A DNA stretch of 64,000 bases from an uncultured Flavobacteriaceae bacterium. GTDB lineage: Bacteria; Bacteroidota; Bacteroidia; Flavobacteriales; Flavobacteriaceae. Shown here one piece after another: positions 52,702-62,549 of the stretch; the stretch's first letter is position 1; every line of letters starts with the position of its first letter. The notes beneath the pieces are model-generated. The model did no database searches and had not been told where the DNA came from. It saw nothing but the letters and a program-made list of their open reading frames with translations. Where the stretch lies: the NCBI GenBank assembly GCA_937959395.1, contig CALGLR010000023.1, positions 1 to 64,000 on the forward strand, in the 5' to 3' direction. The translations under genes and the position numbers were made by a program.

Positions 52702-55035
52702 ATGAAAATCCCTCTTACATTCATATCTATCTTTTTTCTACTTCACTTTAGTTTTGCACAAGACATCACAATAGGAATAGTAACCGATAAAGATTCTCCC
52801 GAAGTTCAGCCTTTATTTGAACAATTGAAAACAGAGATTAGAGCTGTTGTGGGGCAAGGTAAAGTCGTTGAATTTTTAAAGCCTCTTGAAAATAATTATA
52901 ATTTAGAAACGGCAAAAGCGAATTACCAATCTTTAATGAATGGTAAAGTAGATATTGTTATATCGTTTGGAGTTATAGATAACATTGCATTGTCTCAACA
53001 AAAGACATATACAAAGCCAACAATTGTTTTTGGGGCGATAAATTCAGATTTTATAAATCTTTTGCCAGAGCAAAAAACAAGTCAAATAAATAATATCACA
53101 TACATTATAACGCCTTTATCTTACAAGAAAGATTTAGAAGCTTTTAAGTCGCTATATGATTATAAGAATATTGGAATAATAGTAGATGATTATATGTCGA
53201 AAGCGCTGCCATTAAAAACGTTTTTTGATTCGCATTTTACAAATGAAGGGAAGCAATACAAACTCATTACAGTTTCAGAGGCAGGACTGCAATCTGATAC
53301 ATTTGATGGATTAGATGCTATTTATTTAGCAGGCGGTTTTCAATTAAGCGATACAAAATTTGATAGTTTAGTTGACGTTATAAATGAAAAAAAACTGCCT
53401 TCGTTTTCGGCTAGTAGAATAGAAGATGTAGCGCGTGGTATTTTAGCCACCAACCAACCTAAGACCAACTTAGAGCAATTTTTTAGACGTATTGCCTTGA
53501 ATGTTGAAGCGATTTCTAGCGGGACAAATGCATCAGAATTACCACTGTTTTTGGAGTATAAAAACAAGATGACCATAAACGTTAATACAGCAAAACAAAT
53601 TGGCTTCCCTTTACGCTATGCCATGTTGGGTTCTGCCGATTTTATTGGAGGAAACGCAAAGCCAAGTACTCAAAACGCACTGTCTATTTTAGATATTATG
53701 AATGGCGTTTTAGATAAAAATCTAGGCTTATCATCTGCTAGAAAAGGTGTGGATTTAACCCAACAGGATGTTAAAATTGCAAAAAGTGGCTACTTGCCCA
53801 ACGTAACCGCTAATGTTTACGGTATTTATTTAGACCCTAGAGTTGCTGAAATTTCTAATGGTACAAATCCTGAATTTTCAACATCAGGAGCTATTGTTGC
53901 AGAACAACTCATTTACTCTGAAAGTGCATCAGCCAACATCGACATTCAGAAAGAACTACAAAAAGCACAACAAGCAACCTATAATGCCAGTGAGTTAGAT
54001 GCTTTATTAAATGCCTCAGTAGCCTATTTTAACACTTTAATTTTAAAGACAAACGCTACGATTCAAAACCAAAACCTTCAGCTTACCAAGCGTAATTTAG
54101 AATTGGCAGAACAAAATTTTGAAGGAGGTGCTTCTGGTAAGTCAGATGTGTTGCGTTTTAGAAGCCAATTGGCTCAAAATACACAAAATCTTATAGATGC
54201 AGGAAATCAATTAAAGCAAGGTTTTTTCACCATTAATCAGTTAATGAATATTTCCATTAATAAGGAGATAGATATTGAGGATGCGGTATTATCTGAAGGG
54301 GTATTTAAAAATTATAAGTATGAAGACTTCTATGTTATTTTAGATAATCCAAGATTACAACCAGCGCTTATTGATTTTTTAGTAGAAGAAGCTAAAAAAA
54401 ATGCACCAGAATTAAAAAATATAGATTATAATTTAAATGTCACTGAGCGTAATTTTAGATTAAATGATTTTGGACGTTTCATTCCAACAGTCGCTTTACA
54501 AGGTCAATATAATTTAGCGCTTTCACAGTCTGGAAAAGGATCTACTCTTCCTGCAGGTTTCCCAAATGCTCCAGACGGTACTTACAATGTAGGTTTAAAT
54601 GCGTCATTACCTATTTTTAGTCAGAATCAAAGAAATATAAACCGCCAGACAGCCAAAATTCAAAAAGAACAACTGGGATTTGAGAAAGAAAATATTGAAT
54701 TAAATATTGAAAAGAATGTCAACGATATCATTCTAGACTTAATTAGCGAGATTGCTAATATTGAAATTTCTAAAATCGCAGAAGATACGGCGAAAGAAAG
54801 TTTAGACTTAACGCAAAACGCCTATAAACAAGGAGCTGTGCCTGTAATACAGCTTATAGATGCACAAACCAATTACTTACAAGCACAATTAGGAAGAGCA
54901 ACTGCTAACTATAATTATTTACTAACATCAATGCAGTTAGAGCGTGCTATTGGGTATTTCTTTTTAGTACATACCGAAGCTGAAAATCAACAATTTATCC
55001 AAAATGTTAACGCTTATATTTTAAGCAGAAACTAA
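52702..55035 (+). CDS. TolC-family outer-membrane protein with an N-terminal substrate-binding-like domain
   Basis: 777 residues, far longer than normal TolC (about 450-490). After a signal peptide (MKIPLTFISIFFLLHFSFAQ) residues 20-295 resemble the ABC-type substrate-binding (ABC_sub_bind/TrpX-like) fold: ITIGIVTDKDSPEVQPLFEQL, VDIVISFGVIDNIALSQ, TKPTIVFGAI, NIGIIVDDYMSKALPL and FDGLDAIYLAGGFQL. From about residue 310 two outer-membrane efflux repeats follow (NLGLSSARKGVDLTQQDVKIAKSGYLP...; NAYKQGAVPVIQLIDAQTNYL). It is the first gene of the RND efflux operon. The fused domain may sense or capture a substrate or adjust the channel; this is inference. Confidence 0.85.
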   Translation: MKIPLTFISIFFLLHFSFAQDITIGIVTDKDSPEVQPLFEQLKTEIRAVVGQGKVVEFLKPLENNYNLETAKANYQSLMNGKVDIVISFGVIDNIALSQQKTYTKPTIVFGAINSDFINLLPEQKTSQINNITYIITPLSYKKDLEAFKSLYDYKNIGIIVDDYMSKALPLKTFFDSHFTNEGKQYKLITVSEAGLQSDTFDGLDAIYLAGGFQLSDTKFDSLVDVINEKKLPSFSASRIEDVARGILATNQPKTNLEQFFRRIALNVEAISSGTNASELPLFLEYKNKMTINVNTAKQIGFPLRYAMLGSADFIGGNAKPSTQNALSILDIMNGVLDKNLGLSSARKGVDLTQQDVKIAKSGYLPNVTANVYGIYLDPRVAEISNGTNPEFSTSGAIVAEQLIYSESASANIDIQKELQKAQQATYNASELDALLNASVAYFNTLILKTNATIQNQNLQLTKRNLELAEQNFEGGASGKSDVLRFRSQLAQNTQNLIDAGNQLKQGFFTINQLMNISINKEIDIEDAVLSEGVFKNYKYEDFYVILDNPRLQPALIDFLVEEAKKNAPELKNIDYNLNVTERNFRLNDFGRFIPTVALQGQYNLALSQSGKGSTLPAGFPNAPDGTYNVGLNASLPIFSQNQRNINRQTAKIQKEQLGFEKENIELNIEKNVNDIILDLISEIANIEISKIAEDTAKESLDLTQNAYKQGAVPVIQLIDAQTNYLQAQLGRATANYNYLLTSMQLERAIGYFFLVHTEAENQQFIQNVNAYILSRN

Positions 55036-55047
55036 TTCATCATTATT

Positions 55048-56139
55048 ATGAAAGTTAAAAATTATACATTAATTACACTATTAAGTTTAATCGCTTTTGT
55101 GTCTTGTAAAGAAGAAGTAAAAGAGAAAGAAACGGTATTAAGACCAGTTAAGTTTGCTGTTGTTGGAGATGTAAATACTCAAAAAATAAGAACCTTTAGT
55201 GGTGTTGCTAAAGCAGGTGATGAAATCGAATTGAGTTTTAGAGGTAGTGGGGTGATCACTAAAGTAAACGTGGGTAAAGGTCAAAAAGTAAAAAAGGGAG
55301 ACCTTATTGCAAAACTAGATAATGTAGAAGCGAGTTTGGCATATGAGCAAAGCGTATCGGCTTTAAAAAGTGCGCAATCTTCAATGAACACTTCTAAGTC
55401 TAACTTAAACCGCGTGAAGTCTTTATATGAAAAAGGAAGCAACTCGCTAAGTGATTATGAAAGTGCTAAAAATTCGTATCAAACGGCTTTAGATCAATAC
55501 GAATCAGCAAAGCGTAACAAAAGTATTCAAGCAACACAGCTTAGTTATGGTGTAATTAGAGCACCAAAAGCGGGGTTAATTGCAGATACCGATGGTGGTG
55601 TTGGGGAGCGTGTTGCTGCTGGTCATAAATTTGCGATTCTAAATGCAGGGAAAGAAATAAAAATTGAAGTAGGCTTACCTGAAACAGTGGTTAATAAAGT
55701 CGTTGTAGGCATGAAAACGAAACTACAATTTTCTGCTTTAGAGGGAAAAGAATTAACAGGTACGGTTACCGAGGTCGCACCAATTATAGATGCAGATGCT
55801 GCAACTTATAAAACTTCTATAAGTGTGGATACGCCTTTAAATGCTATTAAACCAGGAATGGCCTCTAGTGTTACCTTTGATTTTACAGATGCAAACGCAA
55901 CTGCAGATAAGTCATTAATCATACCCCTAAAAGCAGTTGGTGAAGATGGAAAGGGGCGTTTTGTATTTATCATCACCACTAAAAATGAAACTACTGGAAC
56001 TGTCAATAAACGTTACGTTGAATTAGGAGAACTTACGACTGATGGTTTTAAAGTAAAAAAGGGATTAGCAAATGGTGATAAAATTGCAACTGCTGGGCTA
56101 CAAACTTTACTTAACGGTCAAGACGTAAGATTAAAATAA
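55048..56139 (+). CDS. RND efflux periplasmic adaptor (membrane fusion protein)
   Basis: 363 residues with lipoprotein signal (LIAFVSC). Membrane-proximal beta domain, lipoyl half motifs (GEIELSFRGSGVITKVNVGKGQKVKKGDLIAKLD and GVIRAPKAGLIADTDGGVGERV), and a helical hairpin (ALKSAQSSMNTSKSNLNRVKSLYEKGS) in the order typical of HlyD/AcrA adaptors. It joins the RND pump to the TolC-type channel. It lies 12 bases after the TolC gene and 24 before the pump. Confidence 0.94.
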   Translation: MKVKNYTLITLLSLIAFVSCKEEVKEKETVLRPVKFAVVGDVNTQKIRTFSGVAKAGDEIELSFRGSGVITKVNVGKGQKVKKGDLIAKLDNVEASLAYEQSVSALKSAQSSMNTSKSNLNRVKSLYEKGSNSLSDYESAKNSYQTALDQYESAKRNKSIQATQLSYGVIRAPKAGLIADTDGGVGERVAAGHKFAILNAGKEIKIEVGLPETVVNKVVVGMKTKLQFSALEGKELTGTVTEVAPIIDADAATYKTSISVDTPLNAIKPGMASSVTFDFTDANATADKSLIIPLKAVGEDGKGRFVFIITTKNETTGTVNKRYVELGELTTDGFKVKKGLANGDKIATAGLQTLLNGQDVRLK

Positions 56140-56163
56140 TAACGATCAACCAAAATAGTAACT

Positions 56164-59100
56164 ATGAATCTTACCGAATTTTCAATAAATCGTAATCGTG
56201 TTGTTTTAAGTATTCTAACTGTAGTTATGGTTATGGGTGCTCTGTTTTATACCTCACTATCTAGAGATAGTATGCCGCCTTATACGATTAGGGTAGCTTC
56301 AATTGTATCTTCATTTCCTGGAGCCAGTCCAGAACGTGTTGAAGAATTAGTTAGTGATAAAATTGAAAAAGTAGCGCAAGAATTACCAGAATTAAAAGTG
56401 GTAAAAAGCACCTCTCGTACAGGACTTTCTGTAGTTCAAGTTGAACTTAAAATGGAAGTTTCACCAGAAGAATTACAACCGGTTTGGGATCGTTTACGTC
56501 GTAAATTAAGTTCAGTAGAAGGCTTGCCTAATAATGTACACCCTCAGTTAAAAGATGATGGTATTGGTGAAGTTTTTGGTATTGCAGTTGGTCTAATTTC
56601 TGATGGGTTCGCTTATACCGAAATGAAAGATTACGCAGATGATTTAAGAGATGATTTAATTAAATTAGAAGATGCTGCAAAAGTAGAGTTAAATGGTGAA
56701 CAGAGTGAACGTGTTTTCGTAGAGTTTGAAAATACCAGACTAAAAACATATGGATTAACAGCTAATAGATTACAAAACCTCATAGCCAGTACTAATATTC
56801 TAAGTTCTGGAGGAACAATTAATGTAGAGACAGAACGTATTATTTTAGAACCAACTGGAAACTTTAACGATGTAGAATCTATTCGCGAAATGTTGATTCC
56901 CGTTGGTCAAAGCGGGCAAGTGGTAGCACTTAAAGATATTACGAGTATAAAAAAAGGATACATTAATCCTCCAACACAAAAAGTGCGTATTAATGGTAAG
57001 GATGCCATTTCGTTACACGTATCTCTTAAAGATGGCGCTAATATTATCAAACTAGGTGAGGAAATTGATGTGGTGTTAGAAGCTTGGAAAGAAAAATTAC
57101 CTGTAGGTTTAGAATTGTCTAGGTTAGCATCAATAGATCAATACATCGATTTAAAAATTAGCGATTTTATTGGTAATTTATTGCAGGCAATAGCCATTGT
57201 ATTGGCAGTGATGTTATTCTTTTTAGGATTAAGAACGGGGTTAGTCATCGCCAGTTTAATTCCAATTGTAACCATTACTACTATAATGATTATGGGATTA
57301 ATTGATGTTGGATTGAATCAAATTTCTCTAGCCGCATTAATTATGGCATTGGGTATGATGGTAGATAACGCCATTGTGGTTGCCGAATCGGTTATGGTAA
57401 AAATGGAAGCGGGTATTCCTGTTAAGAAAGCTGCGATAGATTCTTGTTCAGAATTATTTACCCCTTTATTAATTTCAACATTAACAACATCGGCAGCGTT
57501 TTTAGCATTCTTTATGGCAGAGTCTGTTATGGGTGATATTATGGGACCAATTTTCGTGGTAATTACCATTGCTTTGTTATCTTCTTGGGTTATTGCTCTA
57601 AGTATCGTTACGCTATTTTGTGTGTTTTTCTTAAAAGTGAAACCTAAAGAAGAAGGAAAAGTTAATTTTTTAGATAAACTTATAAACGGGCTAAAAAACA
57701 AGTATAAAGACCTTATTTTAATAGCTTTATCTTGGAAGAAATCGGTTTTAGTCTTAATTGTTTTCATGTTCTTTTTATCCATTTTTGGTTTTGGGCTGTT
57801 AAGCTTTGTGTTCTTTCCAGATAGTGATCGTAATATGATTACTGTAGATGTTAATTTGCCAGAAGGTACCAATATTGAAAGTACTACGGCCGTTGTAAAG
57901 TCCCTTGAAAAATTTATGCTTACTGAGTTAAAAGTAACAAGCGATAAACCAGACGGTATCGTAGATTGGTCGGCATATATCGGTGAAGGTCCTTCGGCTT
58001 ATGATTTAGGATATAATGCAGACGAAGCAAATTCAAATTATGCGCACATCTTAATAAATACCTCTTCTTTCTTAGTGAATAACCAGATGATTGAGAAATT
58101 AGATGCCTTTGGTTTTGAAAATTTTCCAAATGCAGATATTAAAGTAGGATTACTTGGTTCTGGCGGCGGCGGGACACCTGTAGAGATTGAAATTTCTGGA
58201 GATGATCCAGATCAATTAGCAAGTATCGCTGCGGCCATTAAAGCCCAATTATTTACCATTTCTGGTACAAAAAACATTAAAGACGATTGGGGCCCAAAGG
58301 GCAAGAAATTTGTTATTGATATAGACCCAAACAAAGCGCAAACTGCGGGCGTTACTAATCAAGATATTGCGACGTCTCTGCAAACTGTTTTAGATGGTTT
58401 TCAAGCAGGGGAGTATAGAGAAGGTGATAAATCTATTCCTATTGTAATGAAGAGCGACCAAAGTAAACAGCAATCGTTATCTTCATTAGAAACTTTAAAT
58501 ATTTATGCACAAAATTCTGGGAAAAGTGTGCCGTTATTACAAGTGGCTTCAATTATTCCAGAATGGCAATATTCTAAAATTAAGCGTGTTGATTTAACGC
58601 GAACGATTAAAGTGTCAAGTGAATTAACAACTAACGGAAATGCTTCAGAAGTCACACAAGCCATTACGCCTTGGTTAGAAACACAAAAAGAAACTTGGGG
58701 AAAAGAATATAGTTACGAATTAGGAGGCGATGCTAAAACTTCAGCAGAAAACATGGGAGCAGTGGGTAAATATCTACCACTTTCGGCTTTTATCATTGTG
58801 ATGTTGCTAATCATTCAATTTAATTCGTTTAGAAAAATGGTCATGATCGTTTGTACAATTCCGTTAGGCGTTATTGGTATGGTAATAGGCTTATTATTAT
58901 TTGGTGTCCCATTCGGGTTTATGGCGTTCTTAGGTGTGATTTCATTAGCAGGAATTGTAATAAATAATGCAATTGTACTTATTGATAGGGTTGAAGTAGA
59001 AGAAAATGAGTTGAAACGTTCACCTCAAGATGCTGTTATTCTTGCTTGCTTACAGCGTTTTAGACCTATTTTGCTAGCTACTTTTACTACGGTTTTAGGG

Positions 59101-59274
59101 CTTGTTCCTCTATACTTAGGAGGAGGAGCCATTTGGGAGCCTATGGCTGTAACCATAATGGTCGGTTTACTTTTTGGTACTGTAATTACACTATTGTTTA
59201 TCCCTTGTTTTTATAGTGTGTTGTACAAAGTAGACTACAAGAATTACAAATTTAACAACGAACTTTTAGATTAA
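56164..59274 (+). CDS. RND efflux permease (AcrB/MexB superfamily)
   Basis: A 1036-residue inner-membrane pump with twelve expected membrane helices. MNLTEFSINRNRVVLSILTVVMVMGALFY is the N-terminal helix, ALIMALGMMVDNAIVVAESVMV carries the conserved proton-relay acidic residue in TM4, and VISLAGIVINNAIVLIDRVE in the second half is the matching segment. The proteins with the periplasmic docking motifs suggest the hydrophobe/amphiphile branch rather than the heavy-metal branch, but the substrate is unknown. Confidence 0.95.
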   Translation: MNLTEFSINRNRVVLSILTVVMVMGALFYTSLSRDSMPPYTIRVASIVSSFPGASPERVEELVSDKIEKVAQELPELKVVKSTSRTGLSVVQVELKMEVSPEELQPVWDRLRRKLSSVEGLPNNVHPQLKDDGIGEVFGIAVGLISDGFAYTEMKDYADDLRDDLIKLEDAAKVELNGEQSERVFVEFENTRLKTYGLTANRLQNLIASTNILSSGGTINVETERIILEPTGNFNDVESIREMLIPVGQSGQVVALKDITSIKKGYINPPTQKVRINGKDAISLHVSLKDGANIIKLGEEIDVVLEAWKEKLPVGLELSRLASIDQYIDLKISDFIGNLLQAIAIVLAVMLFFLGLRTGLVIASLIPIVTITTIMIMGLIDVGLNQISLAALIMALGMMVDNAIVVAESVMVKMEAGIPVKKAAIDSCSELFTPLLISTLTTSAAFLAFFMAESVMGDIMGPIFVVITIALLSSWVIALSIVTLFCVFFLKVKPKEEGKVNFLDKLINGLKNKYKDLILIALSWKKSVLVLIVFMFFLSIFGFGLLSFVFFPDSDRNMITVDVNLPEGTNIESTTAVVKSLEKFMLTELKVTSDKPDGIVDWSAYIGEGPSAYDLGYNADEANSNYAHILINTSSFLVNNQMIEKLDAFGFENFPNADIKVGLLGSGGGGTPVEIEISGDDPDQLASIAAAIKAQLFTISGTKNIKDDWGPKGKKFVIDIDPNKAQTAGVTNQDIATSLQTVLDGFQAGEYREGDKSIPIVMKSDQSKQQSLSSLETLNIYAQNSGKSVPLLQVASIIPEWQYSKIKRVDLTRTIKVSSELTTNGNASEVTQAITPWLETQKETWGKEYSYELGGDAKTSAENMGAVGKYLPLSAFIIVMLLIIQFNSFRKMVMIVCTIPLGVIGMVIGLLLFGVPFGFMAFLGVISLAGIVINNAIVLIDRVEVEENELKRSPQDAVILACLQRFRPILLATFTTVLGLVPLYLGGGAIWEPMAVTIMVGLLFGTVITLLFIPCFYSVLYKVDYKNYKFNNELLD

Positions 59275-59295
59275 TTAAAACCATTACTTATTATT

Positions 59296-59955
59296 TTGAA
59301 TTATACAAAAAACATAACATTTTTTATTTTATTAGTATCTGTTTTTGGATGCAAAACCATTAAAGTAGAAAAAGATTGGCAATCTGATGACTTTCAACAA
59401 ATAAAAACGAAGACGATTTTGGTAGCCGCTAAAAGCCAAAATATTAAGACAAGAAAGGCTTACGAATCTGCTATTGCAAAAAATCTCGAAGACAATGGGA
59501 TTAAAGCTGTTCTGGCTAATGAGAAATTTCCTAATTTACAAGATAAGGCGTATACTGAAGCAGAAACTAAAGCACTTATAGCTTCTTTTGAGAAGGAAGG
59601 AATTCAAGGGATATTGGTGACATCTTTAAAAAACACTATGGTTCGCACCAATAGAAATGAACAGTCAAAAATTGAAGATATTCCTTTTGATTATAGCCGT
59701 AGAGGCGTTTTTACTTTTATTGGGTATAACGAGCTTAAAAACTTACCTCCAGTAGATCCTCAAGATTATGAAAAAAAACCTTTTACAGAATTAGAATCTA
59801 CGGTTTATGTTTTAGAAGCCATGTTATATGATATTAGCTTAGAGAAAGACAAACAATTAATTAGTATACAAACTGTAGAAGTAACAGATCCTACTTCCGG
59901 AAATCAGGTCTTACAGAAATTTTCCAAATTGATTACAAAGCAATTCAAAAAATAA
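59296..59955 (+). CDS. Lipoprotein of the efflux operon, unknown function
   Basis: 219 residues starting at a TTG codon; no ATG is available before residue ~115. The N terminus has a lipoprotein signal (ILLVSVFGC). The mature part has the pattern of a DUF4136-like or related Bacteroidota lipoprotein (TKTILVAAKSQNIKTRKAYESAIAKNLEDNGIKAV, a repeated alpha/beta segment), but I cannot fix the family. It follows the RND pump by 21 bases and precedes the potassium channel by 4. Confidence 0.7.
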   Translation: MNYTKNITFFILLVSVFGCKTIKVEKDWQSDDFQQIKTKTILVAAKSQNIKTRKAYESAIAKNLEDNGIKAVLANEKFPNLQDKAYTEAETKALIASFEKEGIQGILVTSLKNTMVRTNRNEQSKIEDIPFDYSRRGVFTFIGYNELKNLPPVDPQDYEKKPFTELESTVYVLEAMLYDISLEKDKQLISIQTVEVTDPTSGNQVLQKFSKLITKQFKK

Positions 59956-59959
59956 AAAC

Positions 59960-60631
59960 ATGCTTAAAAAAGCATACCCATACCGTTTCGAACTTTTTTT
60001 ATTTAGTCAGGTTGCTATTCTTTTTGGGTCTTTAATTATTCCTCCAGTAATTTTTGAAACCATTATTTCTCCAATTTTATTTTTGGTGAATCAGTTGGCA
60101 GGTATTGTCCTTATTTCTAAAAAGAAAAAGTTAATGTGGTTTTTTGTATTGCTTCTAGTCGTCTCTGGAATTGTCTTTGGAGCTGAGTTATTGGATGATT
60201 CTAAACACAGGTCGCTAGCGTTACTTAATATGGGAATTTCATTCTTGTTCTATTCTATAGTAACATTTGAGATCGTACAGCAAGTATGGCAAAGTAAGAT
60301 TGTAAATAAGAACGTTATTTTTGGATTAATAAGTGGGTATATTTCCTTAGGACTCATTAGTTTTTTCATTTGCCTTAGCATCGAGATGGTTTTTCCTGGT
60401 TCTTTTAAAGGGTTGGGAGTTACTATAGAAACCCCTAAGCTATTTACAGAGCGCTTAATGTATTACAGTTACATTACGTTAATGACCATTGGTTATGGAG
60501 AAATTGTACCTATTACGTCCTTGTCACAGAAAGCGGCCATACTTATTGGTTTGATGGGCCAATTTTATTTAGTAGTTTTAACTGCTATCGTTGTAGGTAA
60601 ATACGTAAGTAATGCTAAATTAAGAGCGTAA
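59960..60631 (+). CDS. Two-pore-domain-type potassium channel (Ion_trans_2)
   Basis: 223 residues with about six hydrophobic segments. The final pair surrounds the pore: YYSYITLMTIGYGEIVPITSLSQKAAILIGLMGQFYLVVLTAIVVGKYV, with selectivity filter TIGYGE. There is no RCK regulator domain. It could move K+ to balance charge during efflux or stress; its place at the end of an RND operon is unusual. Confidence 0.88.
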   Translation: MLKKAYPYRFELFLFSQVAILFGSLIIPPVIFETIISPILFLVNQLAGIVLISKKKKLMWFFVLLLVVSGIVFGAELLDDSKHRSLALLNMGISFLFYSIVTFEIVQQVWQSKIVNKNVIFGLISGYISLGLISFFICLSIEMVFPGSFKGLGVTIETPKLFTERLMYYSYITLMTIGYGEIVPITSLSQKAAILIGLMGQFYLVVLTAIVVGKYVSNAKLRA

Positions 60632-60655
60632 TTTAATTAATAGAACTAAACAAGA

Positions 60656-61681
60656 TTGGAGCATTTAAAAATTAAAAATGGGATACTTTTATTGGTGTCC
60701 TCAGGTATTTCTTTTCTAATTAATACAAATAGATTTCTATCTATAGTTTATCCTAAGTTAGCCTATTTTGATGATGTAGAAGGCGATTCTATTACCGTTT
60801 TTATATTTCGATTAGTGGTGTTTACAATCTATTGTTGGTCGATTTTACATCTAATCGTGGGAAGTCCATATCGTTTTCTTTCTCAATTTAATAGAGCGAT
60901 TAGATTTTTTATTTTCATTTTCATTATTACAATAGCTGCTAAGTTGTTTTACCACTTATTTTTGTGGGCACACGGTTTACTGTTATTTGAAATTATTGAA
61001 CCAGAACTATCGGGGATAACTTATGTATGGGTGGTTATGGGAATTATCTCTGTGCTTATAGGTTGGTTGTTGCAATTTCAACAAAAACAGAAAATAAGTG
61101 CCATAGAAAAAGAGCGATTGATTCGAGCAAATATTCAAAGTGAATTATTGGCACTCAATAACCAAATCAATCCACATTTTTTATTCAATTCTTTGAATAC
61201 TCTTAAATATATTATTCAGGAAAATGTAAACGATTCCATAAATTTTGTAGATGAATTAGCTTCTTTATATCGCTATATTCTTCAAAGCAGTGATAAAGGG
61301 CTGGTTACTTTACAAGAAGAATTAGAGTTTTTAAATACTTATGTTTATTTGATAAAAGCACGATTTGAGAACAATTTTATTATAAATATTGACCTAAAAT
61401 GCCCTGCAGAAACGACGATGATTCCAATATTATCATTGCAATTACTTATAGAGAACGTGATTAAGCACAATGAAATTTCAGAAGAAAACCCATTAATTGT
61501 AAGCATCTATGATACTAAGGATGCCATTATTGTAGAAAATAAGATACAACTTAAGGTAGGATTTACGCAAAGTACTAATAAAGGACTTAACAATCTTTCT
61601 AGGCGTTATCAATTATTGAAAAAGAAAGACATCATGATTGAAAAAAACAATAATTTTAAAGTAAGCCTTCCATTAAATTGA
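60656..61681 (+). CDS. LytS-family sensor histidine kinase
   Basis: 341 residues, started at TTG 60656; the next possible ATG would cut off the membrane part. Four hydrophobic segments (about 8-30, 45-70, 83-105, 120-140) are followed by the short transmitter: INPHFLFNSLNTLKYIIQENV with phospho-acceptor H174, and the N-box LQLLIENVIKHNEIS. The G boxes are short. It lies 24 bases after the channel and 100 before the LytTR regulator, its natural partner. Confidence 0.9.
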   Translation: MEHLKIKNGILLLVSSGISFLINTNRFLSIVYPKLAYFDDVEGDSITVFIFRLVVFTIYCWSILHLIVGSPYRFLSQFNRAIRFFIFIFIITIAAKLFYHLFLWAHGLLLFEIIEPELSGITYVWVVMGIISVLIGWLLQFQQKQKISAIEKERLIRANIQSELLALNNQINPHFLFNSLNTLKYIIQENVNDSINFVDELASLYRYILQSSDKGLVTLQEELEFLNTYVYLIKARFENNFIINIDLKCPAETTMIPILSLQLLIENVIKHNEISEENPLIVSIYDTKDAIIVENKIQLKVGFTQSTNKGLNNLSRRYQLLKKKDIMIEKNNNFKVSLPLN

Positions 61682-61781
61682 TATAAGCTTTATTCATAAT
61701 TACACATAAATATAATATTGGTTTTAAGTATCATATCTGTATATTTTCATTATTTTTAACTATCCTTTAAATAAAATCATT

Positions 61782-62549
61782 TTGCGTGTTATAATTATAG
61801 AAGACGAAATTGTGGCTACTAAGTACCTATCTAAGATTTTAAATAAGATGGATCAGGAGGTAGAGGTGGTAAAAACTCTTGATAGTGTAAAGTCTTCTAT
61901 TAAATATCTTAAAAAATACAAGGGCTTTGAGCTTATTTTTGCAGATGTACAATTGGGAGATGGTATTTGCTTTGAAATATTTAAAGAAGTTGCTATATCT
62001 GTTCCTGTTGTTTTTACAACTGCTTATGACGAATATGCTATAAAAGCATTTAAGTTGAATAGTATTGATTATATTCTTAAGCCCTTAAAGCAAGAGGATA
62101 TTGAGTTTGCTATTGAGAAATATAAACAGGGTAAAATGAATTCTCAGAGTGCCTTAGACCAAATTACTTCTCTTATAAAGGTTCCTGAATCTAAACCTCT
62201 AAGGTGTATTAACACACTTTTGATACAAAGTAGAAGTGGCCTTGTCCCTGTTAAAGTGAATAAATTTTCGTTTTTCTATTTAGAATCAAATATTGTTAGA
62301 GGTGTTACCGCTTCAAATAAAAGCTATGTTATTGATAAAACAATTAGCGAATTAGAAGAAGGATTAAGCCCTGAGCTGTTTTATAGAGCTAATCGACAAT
62401 TATTAGTGCACCATGATGCTGTAGACAGAGTCTATCATTATTATCATGGAAAACTTCGTATTTCGGTAGAACCTAATTTCGATGATACTATTATTATTAG
62501 TAAAGCCAAATCAAAAGACTTCAAAAACTGGCTAACTTCGTCATATTAG
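61782..62549 (+). CDS. LytTR-family response regulator
   Basis: 255 residues beginning at TTG 61782, with the receiver starting VIIIEDE right at the N terminus, so no ATG upstream is needed. Receiver: phospho-acceptor D55 (LIFADVQLGDG) and K100 (YILKPLKQED). The LytTR DNA-binding domain (about 145-255) has RSGLVPVKVNKFSFFYLESNIVRG and FYRANRQLLVHHDAVDRV. It probably acts with the kinase upstream; whether it controls the efflux operon is inferred from position. Confidence 0.92.
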   Translation: MRVIIIEDEIVATKYLSKILNKMDQEVEVVKTLDSVKSSIKYLKKYKGFELIFADVQLGDGICFEIFKEVAISVPVVFTTAYDEYAIKAFKLNSIDYILKPLKQEDIEFAIEKYKQGKMNSQSALDQITSLIKVPESKPLRCINTLLIQSRSGLVPVKVNKFSFFYLESNIVRGVTASNKSYVIDKTISELEEGLSPELFYRANRQLLVHHDAVDRVYHYYHGKLRISVEPNFDDTIIISKAKSKDFKNWLTSSY

